This document shows positions 13,857-22,856 of a DNA stretch of 40,878 nucleotides, piece after piece. A program made the translations under genes and the position numbers. The notes beneath the pieces are model-generated. The model worked only from the letters and a program-made list of their open reading frames with translations, had not been told where the DNA came from and searched no databases. This DNA is from Leptothoe spongobia TAU-MAC 1115 (GTDB taxonomy: Bacteria; Cyanobacteriota; Cyanobacteriia; Phormidesmidales; Phormidesmidaceae): positions 1 through 40,878 of the forward strand of contig NZ_JADOES010000048.1 in assembly GCF_018739885.1 (NCBI RefSeq), written 5' to 3'. Numbering within the stretch: position 1 is the stretch's first letter; every line of letters starts with the position of its first letter.

Positions 13857-16800
13857 ATGTTTAATATTTCACTGCTTAGTCAGTACATGCCCCACGGTTA
13901 TTGTTATCTGTGGAGGCCCAGTCTGGTTGGTCTGCATTTAGTATCAGACAGTTTAATTGGGCTGGCTTACTATTCTATTCCCATCACGTTGCTGTATTTC
14001 CTTAAAAAGCGCCGTGATGTTCCTTTTTATAAGGTTTTTCTACTTTTTGCCGCATTTATCATTTGTTGTGGCACTACCCATTTATTTAATGTCTGGACCC
14101 TATGGCATTCAGACTATTGGGTTTCTGGTGTTCTCAAGGCGATGACGGCCTTCGTTTCTACGTATACGGCCCTCGCCCTTATCCCAGTGATCCCTAAAGC
14201 GTTAGACTTACGCAGCCCGTCTGAGCTAGAAGCTTTAAATCAACAATTGGAAAAGGAAGTTGCTGAACGTCGACAAACTGAAGCTGAATTACGAGAGGCA
14301 TCAACACGGTTGAACCTAGCCTTGGAAGCCGTGGGCATTGGTATTTGGGATTGGGACATCACGCATAATACATTGAGCTGGGATAGTCGGTTTTATGAAC
14401 TCTATGGCACTACCCCCGAAGCCTTTGGAGGCGACTACGAAGCCTGGGCAACATGTGTCCACCCAGAGGACCGACCGTCGGCAGAAGCCTCTATTCAGCT
14501 AGCTTTACTCGATGAAGCGGTCTACGATATCGAGTTTCGAGTCATGCATGTCGATGGCGCAATTCGATATATGAAAGCGGACGGAATAGTTCAACGGGAT
14601 GGCCAGGGGAATCCCATTCGCATGATTGGCACCAACTATGACATCACCGATCGAAAAGAAGCCGAACATCAGCTCAAGGAGAGTGAAGAACGCTTTACTA
14701 GTCTTGCCGCAACTGCTCCTGTCGGTATTTTCCGTGCAAATACTGAGGGAAATTGTATTTACGTCAACGAACATTTATGTGCAATTGCCCGGTTAACGCC
14801 TGAGCAAATGTTAGGAACTGGATGGGTTCAGGCTCTATATCCAGAAGATCGAGATGCCATTTTGGCAGAATGGCATCAAGCGACTAGTCAGAACCGTCCC
14901 TTTAAGTTGGAATATCGATTTGGAAGTCTATCGGGGCCAGTGACTTGGGTCTATGAAGAAGCAGTTCCAGAATTTAACTATACTAATCAGGTGAGCGGTT
15001 ATGTGAGATGCCTTACAGATATTACCGAGCGAAAACAAGCAGAGTTAAGCCTACAAGTCGCTCAAGATAAAATAGTACAAAAAGAGGCTCTGTTCCGAAA
15101 CACCTTTGAGCAAGCGGCTGTAGGGATTGCCCATGTCTCTCCCACAGGTAAACTCCTGCGTGTCAACCAGCGCTACTGTGATATTGTCGGCCATCCTAAA
15201 ACAGAACTTTTAAACCTCGAGTTCCAGGTCATTACACATCCAGAAGATGTAGAGACTAATTTGGCTTATTTCCAGCAGGCTCTAGCAGGCCAGATCAAAA
15301 CCTACCGCATGGAAAAGCGCTATATCCAAAAAGATGGCACTGTAACCTGGGCTAATCTAACCGGGACTCTAGTCCGTCAGCAAAGTGGCGAGCCCGATTA
15401 CTTTATTGGTGTCATTGAAGATATCAATGCTCGGAAAAAAACAGAAGAAATGTTGCGCCTCTACGAGAGAGCCATTTGCACCACCCCTGACCATATGTCG
15501 TTTGTGGATTGCAATTATATCTATGCCATGGTCAATGACGTCTATGCCCAGAAGTTTGGTAAATCTAAAACCGAGATTGTCGGCCATTCGGTAGCAGAGC
15601 TTCTGGGTGAGGCAACATTTCGCCAAACTGTAAAACCTAATCTAGATCGCACCTTTGCAGGGGAAGAAGTCCATTATCAGAGCTTATTTTCCATCACAGA
15701 TGAGTTACAGCAGTATCTAGATGTCACCTATACCCCCTACCGAGAAGTGGATGGAACGATTACTGGGGCCGTGGTGAGTGTGCGAGATATCTCAAATATC
15801 CATGCCGCTGAAATAGCCCTAACCCACCAAGCCCGACGGGCAGAGGCATTGCTAGAGCTACCCCAACTAGCTGAGCAACTGGATGAATATGACTTTATGA
15901 AACAGGCTCAGGATATCGCTAAGAACTTGACGGGTAGCCAAGTGGCGTTTCTTTACTTTGTCAATGAGGATCAACAAACCTTCGAACTGATCAATGGGGG
16001 GCAGCAAACCTTGTCTAACATGGGTAATGCTGTCTCTGAGACTCACCTTACAATTGATCAGACGGGGATTTTGGCTGATGTTATGCATCAGCGCAAGCCC
16101 GTACTATGCAATAGTCCCTGTGGGTCCTCTCTACAAGAACAAGAATTACTACGAAACCAAGGGTTACTACAAGATCATGAAAAAATGAACCGCCTCTTCA
16201 GTGTCCCAGTGATTGAAAATGGCAAAGTAGTGATGCTCACGGGGGTAGGCAACAAAAGTAACCACTACACCGATATGGACATTGAGACGGTGCAGTTAAT
16301 TTCCAACCTGGTCTGGCGCATAGTACAACATTATCGATCGCTCCAAACGGTTCATTTACTGGCTGCCGTTGTCGAGTCCACCGACGATGCCATTATTACC
16401 AAGGACCGCAATAGTTTTATTACCAGTTGGAATGCAGGGGCAGAAAAACTTTTGGGCTATTCGGCATCGGCAGCGATTGGACAATCGATTAAAATGCTTT
16501 ACCCGATTGATCGGATTGCCGATGCCACTCAAATTCTGGAACGGATTAGGCAGGGCCAAAGCATTGACCAGCTTGAAACGGTGCGCCGCCATAAAAGGGG
16601 TAACCTTTTAGACGTTTCGCTGACCATTTCCCCCTTAAGGGACCGGTCTGGCCAGGTTATTGGGGCTTCAAAGATCATGCGGGATATTTCTGCTCGCAAG
16701 GTTGCAGAACAAAAACTTGAGGCCGAAATGAGAGAACGTCAGTGGGTGATTCACACCCTGCAACGCACGGCTCAACAATTAGAGGAAAGTAACCAAGAAC

Positions 16801-17519
16801 TTCAGGACTTTGCCTATGTGGCTTCCCATGATCTTCAGGAACCTTTGCGAAAAGTCCAGGTCTTTGGCGACCGATTAAACCACACCTGCCAGGATAGGCT
16901 TTCTGAGAGAGGGCAAGACTATTTGGCACGGATGCTAAGCGCGGCGGCACGTGCTCAGGTGCTCGTTAATGATTTGCTTAGTTTTTCTCGGGTGACAACG
17001 CAGGCTAAACCCTTTACTCCCACAGATTTATCCCACGTTATGGCAGGGGTTTTATCGGATTTGGAAGTTCGCATTGAGCAAACTGGCGCGACCGTAGATG
17101 TGGAGCCGCTACCCACTATCGATGCTGACCGTACTCAAATGCAGCAGGTCTTTCAAAATCTTTTAAGTAATGCCCTTAAGTTTCATAAGCCTGGTGTAGC
17201 ACCTCAGATTCAGGTGAGAGTTCAGCGTTATCTTATGGGAGGAAAAGAAGTTTGTGAATTGCGGGTGATCGATAACGGCATAGGGTTTGACGTTAAGTAT
17301 TGCGATCGCATCTTTCAACCGTTTCAGCGGCTGCATGGGCGTAAAGCTTACGAAGGCAGTGGCATCGGCCTAGCGATTTGTCGTAAGGTTATTCGCCGTC
17401 ATGGAGGCCTGCTCCAAGCAGACAGCCAGCCTGGAGCCGGTGCCACATTTATGGTTATCCTACCCGTTCAACAGTCTCAGCAACAAATAGAAGATAATAA
17501 TGTCCCACCAACGGAGTAA
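13857..17519 (+). CDS. Ethylene-receptor-type multi-PAS/GAF histidine kinase
   Basis: This is a 1220-residue sensor kinase. Residues 1-115 form a three-helix membrane domain that matches the plant ETR1 ethylene-binding domain residue for residue at a constant offset of 6: Asp31, Tyr38, Ile41, Pro42, Cys71 and His75 (ETR1 Asp25, Tyr32, Ile35, Pro36, Cys65, His69). A coiled coil (about 122-150) leads to four PAS domains (about 150-265, 275-395, 405-525, 535-655), a GAF domain (about 670-830), a fifth PAS (about 845-960), a dimerisation helix with His991 in ASHDLQEPLRK, and a HATPase domain with GIGLAI. The copper-ligand Cys/His are present, so ethylene binding is plausible. The GAF lacks an obvious bilin-binding cysteine motif. 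The gene overlaps the next by 20 bases, so kinase and regulator form one unit. Confidence 0.85.
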   Translation: MFNISLLSQYMPHGYCYLWRPSLVGLHLVSDSLIGLAYYSIPITLLYFLKKRRDVPFYKVFLLFAAFIICCGTTHLFNVWTLWHSDYWVSGVLKAMTAFVSTYTALALIPVIPKALDLRSPSELEALNQQLEKEVAERRQTEAELREASTRLNLALEAVGIGIWDWDITHNTLSWDSRFYELYGTTPEAFGGDYEAWATCVHPEDRPSAEASIQLALLDEAVYDIEFRVMHVDGAIRYMKADGIVQRDGQGNPIRMIGTNYDITDRKEAEHQLKESEERFTSLAATAPVGIFRANTEGNCIYVNEHLCAIARLTPEQMLGTGWVQALYPEDRDAILAEWHQATSQNRPFKLEYRFGSLSGPVTWVYEEAVPEFNYTNQVSGYVRCLTDITERKQAELSLQVAQDKIVQKEALFRNTFEQAAVGIAHVSPTGKLLRVNQRYCDIVGHPKTELLNLEFQVITHPEDVETNLAYFQQALAGQIKTYRMEKRYIQKDGTVTWANLTGTLVRQQSGEPDYFIGVIEDINARKKTEEMLRLYERAICTTPDHMSFVDCNYIYAMVNDVYAQKFGKSKTEIVGHSVAELLGEATFRQTVKPNLDRTFAGEEVHYQSLFSITDELQQYLDVTYTPYREVDGTITGAVVSVRDISNIHAAEIALTHQARRAEALLELPQLAEQLDEYDFMKQAQDIAKNLTGSQVAFLYFVNEDQQTFELINGGQQTLSNMGNAVSETHLTIDQTGILADVMHQRKPVLCNSPCGSSLQEQELLRNQGLLQDHEKMNRLFSVPVIENGKVVMLTGVGNKSNHYTDMDIETVQLISNLVWRIVQHYRSLQTVHLLAAVVESTDDAIITKDRNSFITSWNAGAEKLLGYSASAAIGQSIKMLYPIDRIADATQILERIRQGQSIDQLETVRRHKRGNLLDVSLTISPLRDRSGQVIGASKIMRDISARKVAEQKLEAEMRERQWVIHTLQRTAQQLEESNQELQDFAYVASHDLQEPLRKVQVFGDRLNHTCQDRLSERGQDYLARMLSAAARAQVLVNDLLSFSRVTTQAKPFTPTDLSHVMAGVLSDLEVRIEQTGATVDVEPLPTIDADRTQMQQVFQNLLSNALKFHKPGVAPQIQVRVQRYLMGGKEVCELRVIDNGIGFDVKYCDRIFQPFQRLHGRKAYEGSGIGLAICRKVIRRHGGLLQADSQPGAGATFMVILPVQQSQQQIEDNNVPPTE

Positions 17520-17964
17520 ACCGGTCATCATTCTGATGGCCGACGATGATGAAGACGATCGTCTGTTCACCCAAGAAGCCTTAGCCGAAAATCGAATTGT
17601 TAACGATCTGTATTTTGTCGAAGACGGCGAAGACTTAATGGATTATCTATACCAACGCGGAAAATACAGCGAACCGGGTATAGCCCCTCGCCCTACGCTG
17701 ATTTTATTAGATTTGAATATGCCCCGCAAAGACGGTCGTGAAGCCCTGCAAGAAATCAAACATGATCCCGAACTGCGCAGTATTCCAGTCGTGGTATTAA
17801 CCACGTCTAAAGCCGAAGAAGATATCCTCAGAACCTACGACTTAGGGGCCAGTTCTTTTATTACCAAACCTGTCGACTTTCAATCTATGGTTGATATTAT
17901 GGAAAATCTTGGTACATATTGGTTTCAAATTGTACATTTACCCGATGAGGTCAGTTCAGCTTAG
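17500..17964 (+). CDS. Single-domain response regulator, Rcp1-like
   Basis: This 154-residue receiver domain has the acidic pocket ADDDEDD (14-20), phospho-acceptor Asp71 in LLDLNMPRKDG, Thr101-Thr102 and Lys123 in ITKPV. The long loop after helix 2 (YLYQRGKYSEPG) and the order of motifs are typical of the Rcp1 class that partners cyanobacterial phytochrome-like kinases. It starts inside the 3' end of the kinase gene (20-base overlap), so it is very likely the kinase's direct phosphotransfer partner. It has no output domain and probably acts through protein contact or relay, possibly to the regulator encoded next. Confidence 0.9.
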   Translation: MSHQRSKPVIILMADDDEDDRLFTQEALAENRIVNDLYFVEDGEDLMDYLYQRGKYSEPGIAPRPTLILLDLNMPRKDGREALQEIKHDPELRSIPVVVLTTSKAEEDILRTYDLGASSFITKPVDFQSMVDIMENLGTYWFQIVHLPDEVSSA

Positions 17965-18001
17965 GAATCAAAATCAATTAATTTCCAGATTCTGGTTGTA
18001 C

Positions 18002-18021
18002 AGACGTTCCATGGAACGTCT
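18002..18021. repeat. Perfect 20-bp palindrome
   Basis: AGACGTTCCATGGAACGTCT reads identically on both strands. It lies between the single-domain regulator and the GGDEF-EAL gene. The sequence resembles short palindromes scattered through cyanobacterial genomes; it could be a transcription end, a repeat or a binding site. Confidence 0.6.
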
Positions 18022-18157
18022 CCAACATCTAATTTTGGAACTTATTAATGGTTCGCTTCTTAGAGGCTTTGTTAATATATCGAACGTTTTTCTATCACGA
18101 ATTACTCATCTTTGAGAGTCAGGTCGTATCGTCATAGATGCAAGGAGTGTTATAACA

Positions 18158-20584
18158 ATGAGTGATTTAGCATACCAAGTCTTGCTAATCGATGACGACG
18201 AAGATGATTATGTTGTGACCCGAGACTTATTACAAGAGTCAGAGCAAGCATCCTTTGAACTAACCTGGGTAAATACGTTTCAAGCCGGACTGGATGCCCT
18301 ACAGACTGACCTCCATGATGTTTATTTATTGGACTATCGTTTAGGGGCAGACACTGGGTTAGAACTATTGCAAACTGCTGTAGACTCTGGTCTACGGAAG
18401 CCAATCATTCTTTTGACAGGATTAGGCAACCACGACATCGATCGTCAATGTATGGCCATGGGGGCTTCAGATTATTTAGTCAAAGGAGGTCTGTTGACTG
18501 GCCCCCTCCTGGAACGCTCTATCCTACATGCGATAGAACGGTCCCAAGCGGCTACAGAGATATGCTTATTAACCCATGTGCTTCAGAGTATTCACGATGG
18601 GGTCTATATGGCCACTGAAGAGGGCAAGTTGCTATTCCTCAACCAGTCCCTCAAACAACTCTGTTCCTACCCCATTAGTCCGATGTCGGGGCAAGGGTTA
18701 GACCCATTTCAGTACCCAATATTAAAACAACTCTTGTCCCAGGGCAACCAAAACGGTCAACGACAACAATCTCCCATATTCAAAACTGAGCTAGCCCTCA
18801 AACCTTCCAGAGGAGCAGATCGGACGGTCTTGCTATCCGAATCATGGGTAAAGGCTCAACAACAAACCCTGCGGTTTGGCATGATTCACGATATTACTGA
18901 ACGTAAGCAAGCTGAACTAGAGCGCGATCGTTTTTTCAATCTTGCTATAGATTTATTATTTATCGCCGACACAGACGGTACCTTTAGACGCATCAGCCCT
19001 TCCTGGGCTGCTACATTGGGGTATACAAGCGATGATTTATTAGGCCAGTCTTTTTGGCAATTCATGCTTCCAGAAGAGCAGGATACTAGACAGGATTTAC
19101 AGGATACCCTAGGCCAAGGACAAGACATTAATGGGTTGGAAGTCCAAGTTCAGTCAAAAGATGGAAAATGTCATTGGATAGCCTGGAATCTAGTGCAATT
19201 CCCCCAAGAAAAATTACTCTATGGTAGTGGACGCGATATCTCTCAACGTAAAGCGTCAGAAGCGCGATTAACCTACGAAACATTGCACGATAGTCTAACG
19301 GGTTTGGACAACCGAGTCTGTTGCTTAAATCGTTTGGAGCTAGCAATCGAACACCAAAAACGGCAACCCCATGAACATTTTGCCGTTTTGTTTGTGGATC
19401 TCGATAACTTTAAACATATTAATGATAGTCTTGGACATCTGGTGGGTGATCAGCTTCTGATTCAAGTTTCTCAAAGGCTAAAAACGACGGTAAGGGGAGT
19501 CGATGAAGTGGCTCGCTTGGGAGGGGATGAGTTTTTGATTCTACTAGAGAAACTAGAGAAACTAAATGATGCTCTAAAGACAGTTTATCGTCTACAAAAT
19601 GAGTTGCAAAGACCGTTTCAGTTAGAGGCTCGAGAAATTTTTACCAGTGCCAGCATTGGGGTTGTCTTTTCTAATTTATCGTATCAGACGGTCGATGAAA
19701 TTATTCGTGATGCTGATATTGCGATGTATCAGGCCAAAAGTCAGGGAAAAGCAAGCTATGCCGTATTTGATCAAAAGATGTATCTTCAAACCCTGCATTT
19801 AGTAGAAACTGAGGCTGCTTTACGCCAGGCTGTTAAAAAACAAGAGTTTTGTTTGTATTATCAACCCCTAGTGAATCTGCAACAACCCCATCGGCTTGAA
19901 GGCTTTGAGGTTTTATTGCGCTGGCATCAACCAGAGAAGGGTATTATGTCAGCATCTGAATTTATCCCTATTGCTGAGGAAACAAGGCAGATTAATCGCA
20001 TTGGCGATTGGGTTTTACGGAATGCTTGCAAGCAGTTAAAAACTTGGCAGGTTGAAGGGAAAGTTACAACAGATTTATATGTCAGTATTAATCTGTCTGG
20101 TCAGCAACTACGAGATCCATCTCTACTTGACACCATTGATACTATCCTGACAGAGACTCAATTAGACCCACAATGTCTTAAGTTAGAAATCACTGAAAGC
20201 AGTCTCATTCACAATATTCAGGTTGCTACCGAAATAATGGAGTTGATTCGTAGCCGAGGTATTGAACTGAGTCTTGATGACTTTGGCACTGGGTTTTCCT
20301 CTCTGCGATATTTGCAGCAATTTCCTATTTCGACAATTAAGATCGATCGTTCTTTTGTAGATGGATTAAATAATAGCGATCGCAATTTTAGGATTACGAG
20401 TGCGATTGTGAATCTGGCTAAAGCATTAGGATTTAAGACCATTGCAGAGGGTATTGAATCCCATGAACAGCTCATTGAATTGCAAGGACTAAGCTGTGAT
20501 GCTGGCCAGGGCTATCTATTTTCCCAACCTTTACCAGCCACAAAGGTGGAAAATTATTCTACCTGTGCAATTCAAATAGCTTAA
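18158..20584 (+). CDS. REC-PAS-GGDEF-EAL response regulator (c-di-GMP turnover)
   Basis: This 808-residue protein has an N-terminal receiver (5-125; acidic DDDEDD, phospho-Asp in YLLDYRLG, Lys in YLVKGG), two PAS-like regions (about 140-250 and 260-370), a GGDEF domain (about 375-535) and an EAL domain (about 555-800). GGDEF is intact at 455-459, and an RGVD inhibitory-site motif stands five residues before it. The EAL site reads FEVLL rather than EAL but keeps the glutamate; DDFGTG is intact at 707-712. Both making and breaking of c-di-GMP are therefore possible. The start has AAGGAG about 10 bases upstream. The gene follows the ethylene-type kinase and its regulator by 193 bases, which suggests that this is the output module. 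Confidence 0.9.
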   Translation: MSDLAYQVLLIDDDEDDYVVTRDLLQESEQASFELTWVNTFQAGLDALQTDLHDVYLLDYRLGADTGLELLQTAVDSGLRKPIILLTGLGNHDIDRQCMAMGASDYLVKGGLLTGPLLERSILHAIERSQAATEICLLTHVLQSIHDGVYMATEEGKLLFLNQSLKQLCSYPISPMSGQGLDPFQYPILKQLLSQGNQNGQRQQSPIFKTELALKPSRGADRTVLLSESWVKAQQQTLRFGMIHDITERKQAELERDRFFNLAIDLLFIADTDGTFRRISPSWAATLGYTSDDLLGQSFWQFMLPEEQDTRQDLQDTLGQGQDINGLEVQVQSKDGKCHWIAWNLVQFPQEKLLYGSGRDISQRKASEARLTYETLHDSLTGLDNRVCCLNRLELAIEHQKRQPHEHFAVLFVDLDNFKHINDSLGHLVGDQLLIQVSQRLKTTVRGVDEVARLGGDEFLILLEKLEKLNDALKTVYRLQNELQRPFQLEAREIFTSASIGVVFSNLSYQTVDEIIRDADIAMYQAKSQGKASYAVFDQKMYLQTLHLVETEAALRQAVKKQEFCLYYQPLVNLQQPHRLEGFEVLLRWHQPEKGIMSASEFIPIAEETRQINRIGDWVLRNACKQLKTWQVEGKVTTDLYVSINLSGQQLRDPSLLDTIDTILTETQLDPQCLKLEITESSLIHNIQVATEIMELIRSRGIELSLDDFGTGFSSLRYLQQFPISTIKIDRSFVDGLNNSDRNFRITSAIVNLAKALGFKTIAEGIESHEQLIELQGLSCDAGQGYLFSQPLPATKVENYSTCAIQIA

Positions 20585-20685
20585 GGCTAAAACCACTGCC
20601 CTGCTTGAGATAGAGTTCTCGCCAGTCGATTTTTGGCAGTGGAACACCTATCCTAGAGACCATCCGACTACGTAGGGTTTAGGTC

Positions 20686-20931
20686 ATGGGGAACTACAAA
20701 ATTAAGGTCAATATTGAAATCGTAGAAAGCGATGAGGCCATCAGTGCAGGTCCCGCAGAAATAGAGACCGGCGTGTTTGAGTTTAAGACTCTGGTTAGAA
20801 AACCTTTAGCGGTTCTGCTATCAAACTCTTATCTCAACCAGTCTCTTCCTCATTTCATACAAGACGAGAGTATCGCTTGCCAACAGAAGCAGAGTGGGAA
20901 TATGCCTGTCAAGCAGGTACCAATACACTGT
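20686..20931 (+). pseudogene. Chimera: transposase 5' fragment joined to an FGE gene fragment
   Basis: The ATG and about 35 codons (MGNYKIKVNIEIVESDEA…) match the 5' end of the truncated transposase at 12359, and the upstream GAGATAG block (from 20607) also matches its left edge. The match stops near 20793. From about 20856 to 20931, in another frame, the sequence reads REYRLPTEAEWEYACQAG, the core of an FGE domain like those at 2109 and 10643. Both parts are dead fragments. The join shows that the element and FGE genes have recombined. Confidence 0.6.
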
Positions 20932-20993
20932 TCTCCTTAATCAGAATCAGGTAACTCAGGTTAAAATAAGGCTACAGCAATGAACTGGAGTTT

Positions 20994-21404
20994 ATGGGTA
21001 AAGATGTATTTCATTATGCAGTGAAGGCAGCATTGCAAAAAGACGGTTGGACAGTTACCCATGATCCCTATGGACTAGCCATAGGCGGTGTGGAAATGTA
21101 TATCGACTTAGGCGCGAAGCAACTGATCGGGGCAGAACGCGAAGGCCGTAAAATTGCTGTTGAAATCAAAAGCTTTATTGGAACTTCTCCTATTTCCGAG
21201 TTTCATACAGCCCATGGACAGTTCATCGACTATCAATATGCTCTAGAAGAAGAAGAGCCGGAACGAATCTTGTACCTGGCGGTGCCAGAGAAAACCTATA
21301 CAACTTTTTTTAGTTTAAAATTTATCCAAACTGCGATTAAACGTAGTCAGTTGCGTCTTTTAGTTTATAACCCGGATGAGGAGATCATTGTCCTATGGCA
21401 TTAG
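20994..21404 (+). CDS. xisH: XisH family protein
   Basis: This 136-residue protein has the characteristic start MGKDVFHYAVKAALQKDGW and the YIDLGA…AVEIKSF segment. That segment looks like a PD-(D/E)XK nuclease core (Asp38, Glu57-x-Lys59). XisH was named as a factor needed for excision of the fdxN element in heterocystous cyanobacteria, but xisH/xisI pairs occur widely without that element, so the cellular role here is open. The gene overlaps xisI by 10 bases. It lies just after the transposase/FGE chimera and before a HepT/MntA pair, which fits a mobile or defence neighbourhood. Confidence 0.85.
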   Translation: MGKDVFHYAVKAALQKDGWTVTHDPYGLAIGGVEMYIDLGAKQLIGAEREGRKIAVEIKSFIGTSPISEFHTAHGQFIDYQYALEEEEPERILYLAVPEKTYTTFFSLKFIQTAIKRSQLRLLVYNPDEEIIVLWH

Positions 21405-21739
21405 AAGAGTATCGCACCCACATCCAAGAACTGTTATCTGAACGTGGTCAACGGTCAGCCCAATCATCTACACGCACAGATTTCGAAACACAAATTATTT
21501 TTGATACAAAACGCGATCATTACCAATTAGTACACGTAGGCTGGAAGCCCAATGGCCATCGTAATTATGGATGTGTCTTGCATCTAGATATTAAGGACGG
21601 CAAAATCTGGATCCAACACGATGGAACAGAAGAAGGAATAGCCAATGCATTGGTAGATAAGGGTGTACCAAAACAAGATATTGTTTTAGCCTTTCACCAT
21701 CCTTCAATGCGAAAGCATACAGAATTTGCTGTTGCTTAA
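21395..21739 (+). CDS. xisI: XisI family protein
   Basis: This 114-residue partner of XisH shows the family pattern: an N-terminal helix (ALEEYRTHIQELLSE), FDTKRDHYQLVHVGW and a tail DIVLAFHHPSMRKHTEFAVA. It begins within the last codons of xisH, so the two are translated together. The pair resembles a two-component module in which XisH has the nuclease fold and XisI may control it. No phage integrase or fdxN-type recombinase is nearby. Confidence 0.85.
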   Translation: MALEEYRTHIQELLSERGQRSAQSSTRTDFETQIIFDTKRDHYQLVHVGWKPNGHRNYGCVLHLDIKDGKIWIQHDGTEEGIANALVDKGVPKQDIVLAFHHPSMRKHTEFAVA

Positions 21740-21799
21740 GGGTATATCTGACTGAATATTTGAGGTAAGCCACTGGTTTGATCAGTGAGACCAGAAAGG

Positions 21800-21897
21800 C
21801 TTTGAGCGTTACGGCAGTAAAGTTCCTCCTATGGCAGATGGCATGACCGAGCCTCGCGGATTGTACCCAGACGGAGTCTAGGCACTAGAATTTTGGA
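21800..21897 (+). pseudogene. Short coding-like remnant
   Basis: A frame reading FERYGSKVPPMADGMTEPRG, then LYPDGV, an in-frame TAG near 21880 and ALEFW continues without a start codon. It looks like a degraded piece of protein sequence between xisI and the toxin gene. The family was not recognised. Confidence 0.25.
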
Positions 21898-21910
21898 TCG
21901 TGAGAACAGA

Positions 21911-22390
21911 TTATGTATCTGTAGCCAACTCATCAAGAAATGAGCAGAAGCTATTAATATCTGCCTTTAATGATCCGTAGCATTGAGGTAGGTCAGTAAC
22001 CAACTCACGTAGACGAGCAGGCTTGAGATTGAACGTATAAATATTTCGGACAATATGCCTCAGCCCACGATACTCATCTAGACAATGGCGAGTACCATGA
22101 CTGATCACAGCCGGTCGAATAGTTGATAGTTCGGCAGACATCTGCATTAATAAATCCCGATGCCAGCCCGCACCATCAGGGACAGAACCATCAATTGCTT
22201 TAGCAATCTCTTCTAAAATCCGTTCTGTTCCCGTGTAAAAACTATGCAGATTTAAGGCAACCCCATCGTAATAGTCTTCATCCTGTTCAACAGCTTTTGT
22301 TAAAAGTGTCTGAGCACGTTCGACAATCTGTGCCAAATCACTCAGTTCAGATCGGATTCGAGCGGCTAGTGCGATCGCTTGTTTACTCAT
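21911..22390 (-). CDS. HepT-like HEPN toxin
   Basis: This 159-residue, mostly helical protein carries the HEPN-type motif RHIVRNIY at 111-118, which in HepT toxins forms the RNase or AMPylation-target site. The surrounding DEYRGLRHIVRNIYTFNLKP matches HepT-like proteins of cyanobacteria. The start overlaps the stop of the nucleotidyltransferase gene by 4 bases (ATGA), a typical MntA-HepT arrangement in which the transferase neutralises the toxin by adding nucleotides to its tyrosine. Tyr118 would be that target. Confidence 0.8.
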   Translation of the reverse strand: MSKQAIALAARIRSELSDLAQIVERAQTLLTKAVEQDEDYYDGVALNLHSFYTGTERILEEIAKAIDGSVPDGAGWHRDLLMQMSAELSTIRPAVISHGTRHCLDEYRGLRHIVRNIYTFNLKPARLRELVTDLPQCYGSLKADINSFCSFLDELATDT

Positions 22391-22758
22391 AGCTCTTGAT
22401 GTAAACGCTCAATCTCAGCCATGACATTGGGAGAGACATCCTCAGCCATCACTAAATCAATTTTTAATCGATTGTCCAAAGCCAATAACCTACCTACCGC
22501 AGAGTATAGAGCATCGTCTGAGAGTCCCCAAACCGCTAGGTCAAGGTCAGAATTTGCATGGGTAGCCTGCCAGTCCACCATCGAACCAAATAAAACCACT
22601 CGTTGCACCTGAAATTCATTTTTTAGGATTGCAGCAGCTTCTTTAGCAATTGATAATGCCCACTGATGCCTGCACTGTAATTCATCTTCTTTTTGCTCGG
22701 CACGTTTTTGGGCCGATTGTCGATACAGGCGCATTTTTTGAGCATCAATCGAAGCCAT
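22387..22758 (-). CDS. MntA-like minimal nucleotidyltransferase antitoxin
   Basis: This 123-residue protein has the nucleotidyltransferase signature: Gly58-Ser59 in LFGSM, followed by Asp71 and Asp73 (SDLDLAV) and a third acidic residue Asp101 in KIDLV. An N-terminal charged helix (10-45) precedes the fold. All three metal-binding aspartates appear intact, so it should be an active antitoxin. It is the first gene of a two-gene unit with the HepT-like toxin. Confidence 0.85.
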   Translation of the reverse strand: MASIDAQKMRLYRQSAQKRAEQKEDELQCRHQWALSIAKEAAAILKNEFQVQRVVLFGSMVDWQATHANSDLDLAVWGLSDDALYSAVGRLLALDNRLKIDLVMAEDVSPNVMAEIERLHQEL

Positions 22759-22856
22759 ACATAACGAGTTCGCGTTTATAATCCAGGTTCGGATGTTTCC
22801 CCTACTGCCATATTAGCCCCTTGTTTAAACTAGAAAAAATGACGTGGTAAAAGACG

